A stretch of 64,000 nucleotides of DNA from Thermoleophilales bacterium. GTDB taxonomy: Bacteria > Actinomycetota > Thermoleophilia > Solirubrobacterales > 70-9. The translations under genes and the position numbers were made by a program. The stretch spans positions 558,001-622,000 of the forward strand of contig JACJWZ010000002.1 of the NCBI GenBank assembly GCA_020636895.1, written 5' to 3'. Within the stretch, counting starts at the first letter, position 1; the number at the start of each line of letters is the position of its first letter. Below, one piece after another: positions 8,765-17,899 of this stretch. Below the pieces are notes generated by a model that was given only the letters and a program-made list of their open reading frames with translations, was not told where the DNA came from and searched no databases.

Positions 8765-8868
8765 ACCGGGAAAGCCGCGTCAGCTCGGGGAGTGACCGTC
8801 AGCCCCGCTTGACGGCTGGCAAGCCTCGAGGCCGGCGAGGATCCCCGCTCCTCCTCAAGACCCATAAC

Positions 8869-8900
8869 TGAACTATTCCTCAGAAATGAGGCTATACTCA
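8869..8900 (+). promoter_or_regulatory. promoter with overlapping palindromes upstream of the Tat amidohydrolase
   Basis: A -10-like TATACT (8893-8898) stands 18 bp after TGAACT (8869-8874). Two palindromes overlap it: CCTCA-GAAA-TGAGG (8878-8891) and TGAG-GCTATA-CTCA (8887-8900), sharing the TGAG arm. This AT-rich patch contrasts with its GC-rich surroundings. Binding of a dimeric repressor, for example TetR-type, would block the promoter. The regulator is not identified. Confidence 0.5.
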
Positions 8901-8941
8901 TTCGCGGGCAGGAGGAGAGCATCGGAGCGAAGGAGAGAAGC

Positions 8942-10057
8942 ATGGCAACGAGCGCGTCCTCGCGACGCCGTTTCCTGGCGTCGGCCACGACCGTGACGGC
9001 CGGCGTGGCGCTGTCGCCGCAGATCGCCGCGGCCGCGGAACGTCGCAGGCCGTACCGGGAGAGCAAGCGGGTCGACATGCACGCGCATCACCTCGCGCCC
9101 GACTACCTCGCCGCGCTTCACGGAGCGGGGATCTACTCGGGCGGCGGCCTCCCCTTCCCGGAGTGGTCACCCGAGCTCGCGATCGAGTTCATGGACTCCT
9201 ACGGGATCGCGCTGCAGATGATCTCGACCTCCGACCCCGGCGTCGACTTCCTGACCGACCCCGCCCAGGCGGCGCAGCTCGCGCGCGACACCAACGACTG
9301 GCTCGCGGAACTGATGGCGCAGTACCCGAAGCGCTTCGGCGGCCTCGGCGTCGTCTCCCTGCAGGATCCGGATGCGGCACGTGCCGAGGCGGCCCGCTGC
9401 CTTGACGAGCTTCACCTCGACGGGCTCGGCCTCCTGGCGAGCTCAAAGGGCCGCTACCTCGGTGATCCCGCCTTCGACGGGTTGCACTCCGCCCTCAACG
9501 ACCGGGGCGCCTGGGTGTTCGTCCATCCCGTCGGCGTGGGCGCCGACGACAAGCCCTCCTACTCCGTGCCCGACTTCGTCGCGGAGTTCCCCTTCGAGAC
9601 GACGCGGACGATCGCCTCGCTTCTGTTCAACGGCGTCTTCGCGCGCTACCGCAACATCCGCTGGCACTTCGCGCACGGCGGCGGGACCATCCCGATGCAC
9701 AGGGCGCGACTGAGGGTGCTGGCCGCCAACTCGGAGCTCGCGGTAGCGGCGCTCGGCCTCCCGAGCGGCTCGAAGGGGCTGACGGCCGAGAGCCCGATCC
9801 GGGCGCTGCGGCGATCCTTCTTCGACACCGCGCTGATCGCCGACCCGCCCCCGCTGGAAGCGGTGCGGGCGATGACGAAGGTCGACGGCATGGTGTTCGG
9901 CACCGACTGGCCGTTCTCGAGCCGCACCTTCACCGAGCCCGGCGATCCCGCGCCGGCGCTCAGCAAGGTCTTCGACAACGGTGATCGCCGAGCGATCGAC
10001 CGGCTCAACGCGCTGCGGGAGTTCCGGCGCCTGAGGAAGTTCATACCGAAGAGCTGA
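8942..10057 (+). CDS. Tat-exported amidohydrolase (ACMSD-like metal-dependent hydrolase)
   Basis: A 371-residue TIM-barrel amidohydrolase (Amidohydro_2). It starts with a twin-arginine signal (SSRRRFLASATTVTAG) and an Ala-rich cleavage region. Metal-site motifs are in order: DMHAHH (His47, His49), VFVHPVG, WHFAHGGG and GTDWPF with the catalytic Asp. The family includes decarboxylases and hydrolases such as ACMSD and gamma-resorcylate decarboxylase; the substrate is unknown. GGAGAG lies ahead of the ATG. The next gene, another Tat enzyme, follows 39 nt later and is likely co-transcribed. Export of a member of this mostly cytoplasmic family is notable. Confidence 0.87.
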   Translation: MATSASSRRRFLASATTVTAGVALSPQIAAAAERRRPYRESKRVDMHAHHLAPDYLAALHGAGIYSGGGLPFPEWSPELAIEFMDSYGIALQMISTSDPGVDFLTDPAQAAQLARDTNDWLAELMAQYPKRFGGLGVVSLQDPDAARAEAARCLDELHLDGLGLLASSKGRYLGDPAFDGLHSALNDRGAWVFVHPVGVGADDKPSYSVPDFVAEFPFETTRTIASLLFNGVFARYRNIRWHFAHGGGTIPMHRARLRVLAANSELAVAALGLPSGSKGLTAESPIRALRRSFFDTALIADPPPLEAVRAMTKVDGMVFGTDWPFSSRTFTEPGDPAPALSKVFDNGDRRAIDRLNALREFRRLRKFIPKS

Positions 10058-10096
10058 CGGGACGGCCCGATGCCGGATCCGACCCAGGAGGGACAC

Positions 10097-11113
10097 GTGA
10101 ACCACGCCATCTCGAGAAGAACCGCCCTGAAGAGCGCCGCCGGAGCGGCTGCGACAGCCGGCCTGGCGAAGATGCTCGGCGGGCCCGCACCGGCCGCCGC
10201 GGCCGAATCCACCCCGGTGATCTCCACCGAGCGAACCAAGATCGTGATCCTCGGCTCACAGGGTGGCCAGAACCTGACGCAGGTCACGGGCACGGCGCTG
10301 CGCTGCGGTACCTCGGTGCTGATCGACGTCGACGGCTTCGTCACCGTCCTCGACTGCGGCTGCGGCAGCACTCACCGGATCGCCGAGGCCGGCTACGACC
10401 TGAACAGGGTGAACAAGGTCCTGATCACGCACTGCCACGCCGATCACATCATCGACCTGGGCTCCATCGCCACCCTGAGCTGGTCCTCGGGCCGCAACGG
10501 CGGCGAGCCGGACCGGCGGCTGAAGATCTACGGCCCGACCGGTGTCGACGCCTACATGCGTCACTTCCGGAAGGGCCTCGCGATGTCGATCGCCGACCAG
10601 GAGGGACCCCTCGGCCAGGTCCCGACGTTCGACAAGTACGCGCGCTGGCACGAGTTCAAGCCGCCGCGCAAGGCGAAGAAGGTCTACTCCGACGGCCACA
10701 TCGACATCCGCACGATCAGGGTCAAGCATGGCTCGGTGCCGGCGGTCGGCTACCGCATCCGCACCCCCGACGTCGACATGGTCTTCAGCGGTGATCGCGG
10801 CGCCGTCGGGGACACGTTCCCGCAGTTCGCCAAGGGCGCGGAGGTCCTGTTCCACGAGATCATCGACGAGGACCTGGTTGTCCGGACGCTCACCGCCCAG
10901 GGCGCGGCGCCGACCTTCATCGAGCACCTCATCAACGACCACTGCAACCCGGCCACGGTCGGGCAGGTCGCGACGGAGGCGGGAGTCGGCACGCTCGTCC
11001 TCAATCACCTGATTCCAGGGAACCCGGCGCTCACCGACGACTACTGGCGCGCGCTGGTCGCTCCGCACTACTCGGGACGGATCATCGTCGCCAAGGACCT
11101 GATGGTGGTCTAG
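10097..11113 (+). CDS. Tat-exported metallo-beta-lactamase-fold hydrolase
   Basis: A 338-residue MBL-fold protein resembling ribonuclease Z/arylsulfatase-type hydrolases. The zinc motif THCHADH (His112, His114, Asp116, His117) follows a strand VNKVLI; FSGDRG and NHLIPG supply the later ligands. A twin-arginine signal (ISRRTALKSAAGAAATAG) is followed by an Ala-rich cleavage site. I choose GTG at 10097, which has AGGAGGG four bases upstream, over an in-frame ATG 27 nt earlier that lacks one. It sits in an operon after the Tat amidohydrolase and five bases before the acyltransferase gene. Likely acts outside the membrane on an ester or cyclic substrate; specificity unknown. Confidence 0.86.
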   Translation: MNHAISRRTALKSAAGAAATAGLAKMLGGPAPAAAAESTPVISTERTKIVILGSQGGQNLTQVTGTALRCGTSVLIDVDGFVTVLDCGCGSTHRIAEAGYDLNRVNKVLITHCHADHIIDLGSIATLSWSSGRNGGEPDRRLKIYGPTGVDAYMRHFRKGLAMSIADQEGPLGQVPTFDKYARWHEFKPPRKAKKVYSDGHIDIRTIRVKHGSVPAVGYRIRTPDVDMVFSGDRGAVGDTFPQFAKGAEVLFHEIIDEDLVVRTLTAQGAAPTFIEHLINDHCNPATVGQVATEAGVGTLVLNHLIPGNPALTDDYWRALVAPHYSGRIIVAKDLMVV

Positions 11114-11118
11114 GTTCG

Positions 11119-11955
11119 ATGCCCTTGACCGAGGGCATCGACATCCCGCCGGCGCCGGGCGCCGCCCAGATGGACCGGCTGCACGCGCTCCTCGCGCCCC
11201 TCGCGCGGGTGGTCCAGCCGATGTTCATCGGCCTCGACGACGTGCCGGAGCGGCGAGCCCTCTTCGTCGGCAACCACACGACCTTCGGGCTGATCGACGT
11301 CCCCTTCATGATGGGCGAGCTCTGGGACCGGAGGGGCATCGCCCTGCGCGGGCTCGGCGACCACGGTCACTACAAGCTGCCGCTCTGGCGGGAGCTGCTG
11401 ACCACGGGCGGGATGGTGCGCGGTACGCGCGAGAACGTCCGCGCCCTGATGCGCGAGGAGGAGCCGATCCTCGTCTACCCCGGAGGCGGCGGCGAGGTCT
11501 TCAAACGGCGCGGCGAGAAGTACCAGTTGAAGTGGAAGGAGCGACTCGGCTTCGCCCGCCTCGCGATCGAGTTCGGCTACCCGATCGTCCCCTTCGCGGG
11601 CGTCGGCGCCGAGGAGATGTACGACGTGATCGCCGACGACCGGACCCCCGGGATCCACCAGCTTTCGCAGCTGATGCAGCGGGTGGTCGGGATCCCGGCG
11701 CCGCCGATCCCACGCGGGATCGGTCCGACGCTGCTGCCGCGACCCGAGCGCCTCTACTTCTGGTTCGGGGAGGAGATCGACACCGCGCCGTTCGCCGGCT
11801 CCGGCGACGACGGCGTGCGCGAGCTGCGCGACACCGTCAAGGCCGAGGTCGAGGGCGGAATCGCTCTGCTGCTCGAGGAGCGCGAACGCGATCCTCACCG
11901 CGGCCTACGTGAGCGGCTTCGCCATCCGTCCGGCGATCACGGATCGAGCGCGTAG
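11119..11955 (+). CDS. MGAT-like lysophospholipid acyltransferase family protein
   Basis: A 278-residue acyltransferase of the LPLAT superfamily, MGAT-like branch. The acceptor motif is VGNHTTFGLIDVP with His53 and Asp60, and the second block is LVYPGGGGEVF; GYPIVPFAGVGAEE follows. Related proteins transfer acyl groups to glycerides or phytol. It starts five bases after the MBL-fold gene's stop, so it belongs to the same operon, and together with the WS/DGAT gene upstream suggests neutral-lipid metabolism. Its 3' end overlaps the convergent LOG-family gene by 19 bp. Confidence 0.82.
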   Translation: MPLTEGIDIPPAPGAAQMDRLHALLAPLARVVQPMFIGLDDVPERRALFVGNHTTFGLIDVPFMMGELWDRRGIALRGLGDHGHYKLPLWRELLTTGGMVRGTRENVRALMREEEPILVYPGGGGEVFKRRGEKYQLKWKERLGFARLAIEFGYPIVPFAGVGAEEMYDVIADDRTPGIHQLSQLMQRVVGIPAPPIPRGIGPTLLPRPERLYFWFGEEIDTAPFAGSGDDGVRELRDTVKAEVEGGIALLLEERERDPHRGLRERLRHPSGDHGSSA

Positions 11956-13058
11956 CGCGTGATGAAGGCGACGGCCTCCTTGACCTCGTCGGTGAGCAGC
12001 AGGAGATCTCCGTAGGGCGGATCGGCGGCGGCCGCTTGGCGGCCGAGCACGTCCCAGACCCCGTTGCCGGCGAAGAACTCGCTGCCGAGGAAGACCATCG
12101 GCACCCTCCTGTGAGGCGGCGCATACGCGTTCAGGGCCGCATCCTGGAAGACCTCCTGGATCGTGCCGGCGCCGCCACGCCCGAAGATCACCCCGTGGTC
12201 GGCGAGCCGCAGCAGTCCGTCCTCGCGGATCGAGTTGGCGAAGTACTTGGCGATGTGGGTGGCGAAGCGCCCCACCGGCTCGTGCGTGTAGAGCCAGGTG
12301 GGGATCGCGAGGCTCTCGCCACCCCGCGCGCCGGCCCGGACCGCGTGGACCCGCTCGGCCACATCGCCGTAGCCGGGATCGTCCACGCCGGGGGCCTCCC
12401 GCAGGGTCGCGAGCGCCGCTGCGATCGGATCGGGCCCCTCCTCGGCTGGGCCCTCCCGCGTCAGGTAGGCGCCGAGGTTCGCGGCCTCCATCACCCCCGG
12501 CCCGCCGCCGGTGGCGACGAAGAAGCCCGCCCGCGTCAACTCGATCCCGAGATGGACGACCTGCTCGTACTCGCCCGTGTCGCGGGTGACGGCATGCCCG
12601 CCCATCACCCCGACGACGCGCCGCGCCGGCTCTCCGGTGGGCCGGATCAGCTCGTTGATCGCGTCGGTCATCGCCGTGTCGTGCATGCGCTGGGCGATCG
12701 CTTCGACCGGCTCCATCGGCTCAGGATGGGCGTGGAACCACGCCTCGATGGCGGCGTCGACGCCGTTGCCGGCGAGGCTCTCGTAGGTGTAGAGGCCGGA
12801 GGGGTAGACCCGGAAGGGGCGTCCCTCCGAGAGGTCGGGGATGACGACGGCGCCGTTGGCCTGCACGGCCAGCGCAGCCTCACCTCCAGGGAAGGTGCAG
12901 GCGAGGAAGGCGGAGCCGCTGACGTCGATCGCGTCCCAGTCGAGCCCGCACTCCCGCAGGTCGACGGCCTCGATGACGACGCCGCACAGGTCGCCACGGC
13001 GGGTCAGATGGGCGGCGACGGCCTCAGGGCTCGAGAGCTCGGGAACCGCGAGGGTCAT
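11937..13058 (-). CDS. LOG-family (lysine-decarboxylase-like) Rossmann protein with N-terminal extension
   Basis: A 373-residue protein. Residues from about 145 hold the LOG fold: VVGVMGGHAV, FFVATGGGPGVMEAAN and FGRGGAGTIQEVFQ, a variant of the PGGxGTxxE signature of nucleotide 5'-monophosphate nucleosidases. The first 140 residues are an extension absent from small LOG proteins and resemble the N-terminal region of longer bacterial homologues of the PpnN type. Probably splits ribose-5-phosphate from a nucleotide; the substrate is not known. TAACGT ends eight bases ahead of the ATG and no Shine-Dalgarno is seen, so the mRNA is likely leaderless. Confidence 0.8.
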   Translation of the reverse strand: MTLAVPELSSPEAVAAHLTRRGDLCGVVIEAVDLRECGLDWDAIDVSGSAFLACTFPGGEAALAVQANGAVVIPDLSEGRPFRVYPSGLYTYESLAGNGVDAAIEAWFHAHPEPMEPVEAIAQRMHDTAMTDAINELIRPTGEPARRVVGVMGGHAVTRDTGEYEQVVHLGIELTRAGFFVATGGGPGVMEAANLGAYLTREGPAEEGPDPIAAALATLREAPGVDDPGYGDVAERVHAVRAGARGGESLAIPTWLYTHEPVGRFATHIAKYFANSIREDGLLRLADHGVIFGRGGAGTIQEVFQDAALNAYAPPHRRVPMVFLGSEFFAGNGVWDVLGRQAAAADPPYGDLLLLTDEVKEAVAFITRYALDP

Positions 13059-13112
13059 CGGCGGCCACGTTAGTCAGCCCGGGGCCGAGCGGGCGCGGAG
13101 CCTTCGGTTCGC

Positions 13113-13388
13113 TCAGCCCAGCTCGCCGGAGCGGACCCGTTCGGCCATCTCGTCGGACTCGGCGCGGTAGACCTCGCCGTCGGGCAGCTCGAGCACCGGA
13201 AGCAGCTTCTGCCCGCTGAGCTCGATCACCTCGGCGCGAGCTTCCTCGCTCTTGCCGAAGTAGCCGTGCTTGACGACCTCGTAGGGGATCCCCTTCGCCT
13301 TCAGCTCCTTCTCGACCTTCCAGCAGGCGTCCAGGTCGATGTGGAGGAAGGTCCAGGAGCAGCGGTGCAACTTGATCGGTTCTGGCAT
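13113..13388 (-). CDS. glutaredoxin/GST N-terminal-like protein
   Basis: A 91-residue protein of the thioredoxin fold: strand IKLHRC, helix HIDLDACWKVEKELKAKG, strand PYEVVKHG, then LLPVLELPDGEVYRAESDEMAERV, which is the cis-Pro and glutathione-contact region of GST N-terminal domains. The usual CxxC is reduced to one cysteine in HRCSWTFLH, so it is more likely GST-like than a dithiol glutaredoxin. TAGGGT ends six bases before the ATG, with no Shine-Dalgarno, so leaderless expression is likely. It stands divergent from the TolB-like gene at 13476. Confidence 0.75.
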   Translation of the reverse strand: MPEPIKLHRCSWTFLHIDLDACWKVEKELKAKGIPYEVVKHGYFGKSEEARAEVIELSGQKLLPVLELPDGEVYRAESDEMAERVRSGELG

Positions 13389-13475
13389 GGGACGACCCTA
13401 CCGCCAAGGGGATGGGTGGCCGGACCACCCACATGGGGTATGGCGCGATGGCGAACTCGCGCCTACGTTCCTCCG

Positions 13476-14981
13476 ATGACCGGCTCCACCCGCTCGCAGA
13501 CTCGTGTCGTCGTCCTCGCCGCCCTGGCCGTCTCGGTGGCCCTGCTTCTCCCGCCGGCCATCGCAAGCGCCGACCAGATCGCCTACGGCTGCGACAACGA
13601 CCTCTGCATCGTCGACCCGGACTCCGGATCCCCGACGAACCTGACGCAGACCGCAGGCGTGACGGAGCGGGAGCCAGCCTGGTCGCCCGATGGCACCAAG
13701 CTCGCTTTCACCGGCAACCTGCCCGGCGCCGGGTGGGAGCTCTACCAGCTCACGGTCGCGAACCCGACGATCGCAACCAACGTCTCCCAGACCAACGACC
13801 GGACCGAGGGAGGGGCGCCGATCCAGTGGTCACCCGGCGGGGAGCGCATCGCCTACACGGCCATATACGACTCGAACGCCCCGCCCAACCTCGGCTACGA
13901 CGTCTTCGTCAGCCCGGCGGCGGGGACGGCGGCACCGACGCCGATCGGCTCCACGTCAGCCCAGGAGAACTACGGGCGTTGGTCCCCGGATGGGACCCAG
14001 ATCGCCTTCGCCCGCCGACAGGCAGGGGCGGGTGGGATCTTTATCGGCAATGCCGACGGCAGCGGCACGCCGGTTGCACTCCCCAACGGCGGCGGCGGCA
14101 TCCAGCCCGACTGGTCGCGGGACGGCACCAGGATCGCGTTCGTCGCCGACGGGGGCACGGACTTGATCCGCGTCGCCCGCGTCGATGGGAGCGGAACGCC
14201 CGTGACGCTCGGGGACACGACGGGCCTGAACGTGCAGGGACCCTTCTTCTCGCCCGACGGCACCCGGGTCATGTGGCAGACGCAGCAGACCATCTACATC
14301 CGCAACGCCGACGGGACGGGCACGACCACCACGGTGACCCACCCCGGCCTCGTCGGCTACTCATCGAGCTGGTCCCCCGACGGCACCCGCATCGCCTTCT
14401 CCGCCTACGAGTCGACGTACAACAAGATCCAGATCTGGGTCGCGAACGCGGACGGCACGGGTACGCCTCGATCGATCACGCCGGACGGGCTCACCAACGT
14501 CGACCCGCAGTGGAAGCCCGACCCCAACGCGCAGCCGCCGGTCGACCCGCCGGTCGTCCCGACGCGCCCGCCGGTCACCGTCTCGCTGGCGAAGTTCCAC
14601 AAGCTCTACATCACCGGCGGTCCTATCCCCTACGTGCCGATCGCCTACGTCATCTGCGACTACCCGACGGCGGCGGCCCTCGCGGCCGGATGCAAGTTCC
14701 ACGCCGACGGGACCGTCAGCTCGCCCGGCAAGTCCAGCCCGGGCCACCGCGCCGCCGCGAAGAAGAAGATCAAGTTCGGGAGCGGGTCGCTCGACCTCGG
14801 CTTTGGCGAGGAGGGCGAGCTTCGACTGAAGGTCTCGAAGGCCGGGAAGAAGCTGCTGAAGCCGGGAAGGAAGCTGAAGATCAAGGTCAAGATCGAGCAG
14901 CGGGTCGGCGACGACCCGGTGGTCGAAACGACGAAGACCCTGAAGTTGAAGGTGCCGAAGAAGAAGGGCAAGGGGAAGTAG
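13476..14981 (+). CDS. secreted TolB-like beta-propeller protein
   Basis: A 501-residue exported protein. A signal peptide (VVVLAALAVSVALLLPPAI) is followed by six to seven PD40/TolB-type repeats, each with W-S-P-D-G-T-x-I-A-F near its end (EPAWSPDGTKLAFTG, YGRWSPDGTQIAFAR, QPDWSRDGTRIAFVA, SSSWSPDGTRIAFSA and others), forming a beta-propeller. A Pro-rich hinge (PPVDPPVVPTRPPVT) leads to a C-terminal domain ending in a lysine-rich tail (KLKVPKKKGKGK). Similar lysine tails occur on the hydrolase at 23945. No TonB/Tol system is adjacent, so a Tol-Pal role is not implied. TACGTT ends six bases before the ATG, so likely leaderless. Confidence 0.85.
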   Translation: MTGSTRSQTRVVVLAALAVSVALLLPPAIASADQIAYGCDNDLCIVDPDSGSPTNLTQTAGVTEREPAWSPDGTKLAFTGNLPGAGWELYQLTVANPTIATNVSQTNDRTEGGAPIQWSPGGERIAYTAIYDSNAPPNLGYDVFVSPAAGTAAPTPIGSTSAQENYGRWSPDGTQIAFARRQAGAGGIFIGNADGSGTPVALPNGGGGIQPDWSRDGTRIAFVADGGTDLIRVARVDGSGTPVTLGDTTGLNVQGPFFSPDGTRVMWQTQQTIYIRNADGTGTTTTVTHPGLVGYSSSWSPDGTRIAFSAYESTYNKIQIWVANADGTGTPRSITPDGLTNVDPQWKPDPNAQPPVDPPVVPTRPPVTVSLAKFHKLYITGGPIPYVPIAYVICDYPTAAALAAGCKFHADGTVSSPGKSSPGHRAAAKKKIKFGSGSLDLGFGEEGELRLKVSKAGKKLLKPGRKLKIKVKIEQRVGDDPVVETTKTLKLKVPKKKGKGK

Positions 14982-15094
14982 GGCAGGCGGGGGAAGTCGG
15001 GAGGCACGGCCGCCGGCACGGCGGCGCCCGCCTACTCAGCCCACCAGCCGCGCGCGCCCTCGACGTCGTCGCGCGGGTTGCCGCCGAGCCCCCC

Positions 15095-17860
15095 TCAGGT
15101 GCGGTCCAGGAGCTCCAGCACGCGGTCGATCACCTCGTCGTTGAACGACTGCTCCCAGTCACGGCTCCACTCGACGGTGGCGCCCGCCACCCGGCGTTCG
15201 TAGTCACCGGCACCGGCGACCGCCTCCGCCAACCCCTCGACGATCCCCTCGATACTCGGAGGCTTGGCGATCAGGTTCGGCGAGAGCTGCGCCATCGCCT
15301 CGGGTGTCTTCGTCTCGAAGCTGTTGGTGACGGTGAGCATCCCCGCCGAGGCCATCTCCAGCGGGACCAGGCTCGGGTGCGGGGTACTCATCAGGGCGAG
15401 GCCGGCGTCGTGGGCGGTCAGGACCTCGGCGTAGCTGCCCTGGTTGCGCTTGGAGAGCAGCTCGAGGTGACGGCCGTTCGGCAGGGGGACGACGCGATCG
15501 CGACCCTCCACCGAGCCGATGCCGTGCAGGTCCCACTCGGGTCCGAAGATGTCGCGGCTGACCGCCTCGGCGATCCCCAGCATCCCGAGCTCGAACATGT
15601 TCCGCGCGCCGTGGCCCTCCGGCCGCGCGTAGAAGAGCAGCCGCTTGCGCTCCCGCGAGGCCAGCTCGGCGACGGACGGCGGCTCGACCGCGGTGATCGC
15701 GTTCTCGAATGGGAGCGAGCGCTCCATGCCGCTCTCCCTGCCCTCAGCGAAGACGCCGTACCCGCGCTCGGCGAAGAAGTCCCGCAGCAGCGCTGTCGAG
15801 AACAGCGCGTAGTGATCGAGGTCGTAGGTGCTGAGCGCATAGGCCGCCCACGAACCCATCGGATGGGTGTAGGGCTCGAACTCCTGGATCAGGTAGAGGA
15901 ACCGCGAGCGGTCGGTCTGGGCGACCGCCGCGGCGGCGATGTGGGCCGTCCACCAGGTGGTGGCGATGAAGCGGTCGTTCGGGTTGACGGCGACGGGGGC
16001 GTCGCGATCGCGCCCGAACGCCACCTCGACGCGGTCGAAGAGGCCGTCGAGCCCGGCGTAGGCCTCCACCTCCTGCCGCCAGGCGCTCGGCAGAGCCGGG
16101 GTCGGGTCCACGGTCACGATCCGGACCCGGCGCCCCTTCTCCGCGAGCTTGCGGGCGAGGTTGAACTTCGTGATGTAGCCGCCGAACAGGTGCTGCAGCT
16201 CGATCGTGGGGATCAGCAGGTTGATCCGCTCCGGCTCCTCGGCGGAGACGACGAGATCGAGGGGCTCGGTGATCGTCCCCAGGGCGCGGACGCCGGGATG
16301 GGCGATGGCGGCGACCGTTCCCCCGAGCACCTCGGTCGTGCGGGGAGGGAGGCGGGCGTCGTAGTTGATCCCCGGGAGCGGCCGCGAGCGGATGCGCCCG
16401 AGGACGCTCATCGCGCGGGTCCAGAGGAGCCCCTGCAGGAGGATCCACTCCGCACCCTGGGTCTCGGTGTGCCCGAACCACCGGCGCGACATCCTCGCGA
16501 GCAGCCAGAGCGAGGTGAGCGGGCTGCGCTCGCTCTCGAACCGCCGCAGCACCCGCCTCGCGTCGGGCCTGACGCGATCACCGCCGCGCGCGACGGCGGT
16601 CGCGGCGAGAAGGCGGATCCGGCAGTAGGCGTCGAAGTACGCGGTGCGCCATCCGATCGCAGCGTCCATCGCGCGGCGCAGCACCGTCCGCGCGTCGTCC
16701 CCGCGCTCCTTGGCGCCCTGGTGGCCGAGCGCCGCGCCGCCGTGCTGGACGTAGTCGTAGAGCGGCTCGTCGAGGTAGGCGATCTCGCCGACCGAACGCG
16801 CCGCCACGGCGAGCCATTGGTCGTGGTATTGCTGGCCCGGGGTCTCGGGGAACGGGAGGACGACGTCGAGCAGATCGCGCCGGAAGAGCGACGCCGCGCC
16901 GGTCACGGTGTTGGCGATCAGGAGCGATGCGAGGTTGGAGTGGTTGTTGGTCCGGGCGTCGCTCCAGTAGCCGGCGGCGATCGTGGCGCCCTCGGTGTCG
17001 ACGACCCGCTGGTCGCTGTAGACGAGCTGGGCACCACCGAGCGCCGAGCGCAGCTTCGCGAGCTTGTCCGGGTACCAGACGTCGTCCTGGTCGCTCAGCG
17101 CCACCAGCGGGACATCGGCCGGCACCTGGCCGAGGACGCGCTCGAAGTTGCGGTAGAAGCCGGCCCGCCGGGGAGAGCGGGAGAGCCGGAAGCGCGGGTC
17201 GTCGCCGACCACACGCTGGATCCCCTCGAAGGCCTCCGGGCTCGACCCGTCGTCGCTGATCAGGCAGATCCACTCGACGCCGCTCTGCGCGCGGATCGAT
17301 TCGACCTGGCGGGCCAGCAGCTCGAGGTCCGGCTCGTAGGTCGCCATGCAGACGGCGATCTCGGGCGCCGCCCCCTCGCGGCTCGGATCCGGCGGCAGAG
17401 CGGGCTCGGAGGGCTCGGCCGCGAACGGCTCGAGCGCCGCCTCCGACACCGTCCCGTCCTCGAGCGTCGCGCGGACGAAGATCTGCAGCGGCCCCGTCGC
17501 CGGCATCCGCACCGGCACCGTCGCCCAGAAACCGCAGCGGTAGCTGAGCCGGTTCGGATCGGCCTTGGACCCGGGCCCGCGACCGCTGTCGCCCCAGGCG
17601 CTCGGCGGATTCAGCTTGTAGTAGACGTCGGTGCGCGGCATGCCGTGCGCGGTCGCCTCGGTCGCCTGGCCATCCGCGACGAGCTCGAGGCGCCTGATCG
17701 GCAGGCGGCGGTGAAAGCAGGCGCCGGTGATGAACAGGCAGGCCTGGGAGCCGGCCGGCAGGCTCGCCGGAACGCCCTCCTCGACGCGAACGTCGAGGTC
17801 CGGATCCTGCGTGATCTCGCGGGCTGCAGCTGTCGTTGCGATCTCGGTCAAGGGCGACAT
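15095..17860 (-). CDS. two-domain glycosyltransferase: GT2 fused to a WsaF-like GT4
   Basis: A 921-residue fusion. Residues about 1-165 form a beta-rich domain (CLFITGACFHRRLPIRRLEL, then CGFWATVPV) shared with the protein at 39579. Next comes a GT2 domain: AVCMATYEPDLELLARQVES, LISDDGSSPE and LVALSDQDDVWYPDKL with its metal-binding D-Q-D-D. The C-terminal third (RINLLIPTIELQHLFGGYIT, TWWTAHIAAAA, YLIQEFEPY, STPHPSLVPLEMASAG) resembles WsaF-type rhamnosyltransferases of GT4. The two active sites could add successive sugars, probably rhamnose, to a surface glycan. Divergent from the GT2 gene at 17900. Confidence 0.87.
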   Translation of the reverse strand: MSPLTEIATTAAAREITQDPDLDVRVEEGVPASLPAGSQACLFITGACFHRRLPIRRLELVADGQATEATAHGMPRTDVYYKLNPPSAWGDSGRGPGSKADPNRLSYRCGFWATVPVRMPATGPLQIFVRATLEDGTVSEAALEPFAAEPSEPALPPDPSREGAAPEIAVCMATYEPDLELLARQVESIRAQSGVEWICLISDDGSSPEAFEGIQRVVGDDPRFRLSRSPRRAGFYRNFERVLGQVPADVPLVALSDQDDVWYPDKLAKLRSALGGAQLVYSDQRVVDTEGATIAAGYWSDARTNNHSNLASLLIANTVTGAASLFRRDLLDVVLPFPETPGQQYHDQWLAVAARSVGEIAYLDEPLYDYVQHGGAALGHQGAKERGDDARTVLRRAMDAAIGWRTAYFDAYCRIRLLAATAVARGGDRVRPDARRVLRRFESERSPLTSLWLLARMSRRWFGHTETQGAEWILLQGLLWTRAMSVLGRIRSRPLPGINYDARLPPRTTEVLGGTVAAIAHPGVRALGTITEPLDLVVSAEEPERINLLIPTIELQHLFGGYITKFNLARKLAEKGRRVRIVTVDPTPALPSAWRQEVEAYAGLDGLFDRVEVAFGRDRDAPVAVNPNDRFIATTWWTAHIAAAAVAQTDRSRFLYLIQEFEPYTHPMGSWAAYALSTYDLDHYALFSTALLRDFFAERGYGVFAEGRESGMERSLPFENAITAVEPPSVAELASRERKRLLFYARPEGHGARNMFELGMLGIAEAVSRDIFGPEWDLHGIGSVEGRDRVVPLPNGRHLELLSKRNQGSYAEVLTAHDAGLALMSTPHPSLVPLEMASAGMLTVTNSFETKTPEAMAQLSPNLIAKPPSIEGIVEGLAEAVAGAGDYERRVAGATVEWSRDWEQSFNDEVIDRVLELLDRT

Positions 17861-17899
17861 CGTAGGAGGGAAGCGCCGAACGCTATGGTCCCCGCCCCT

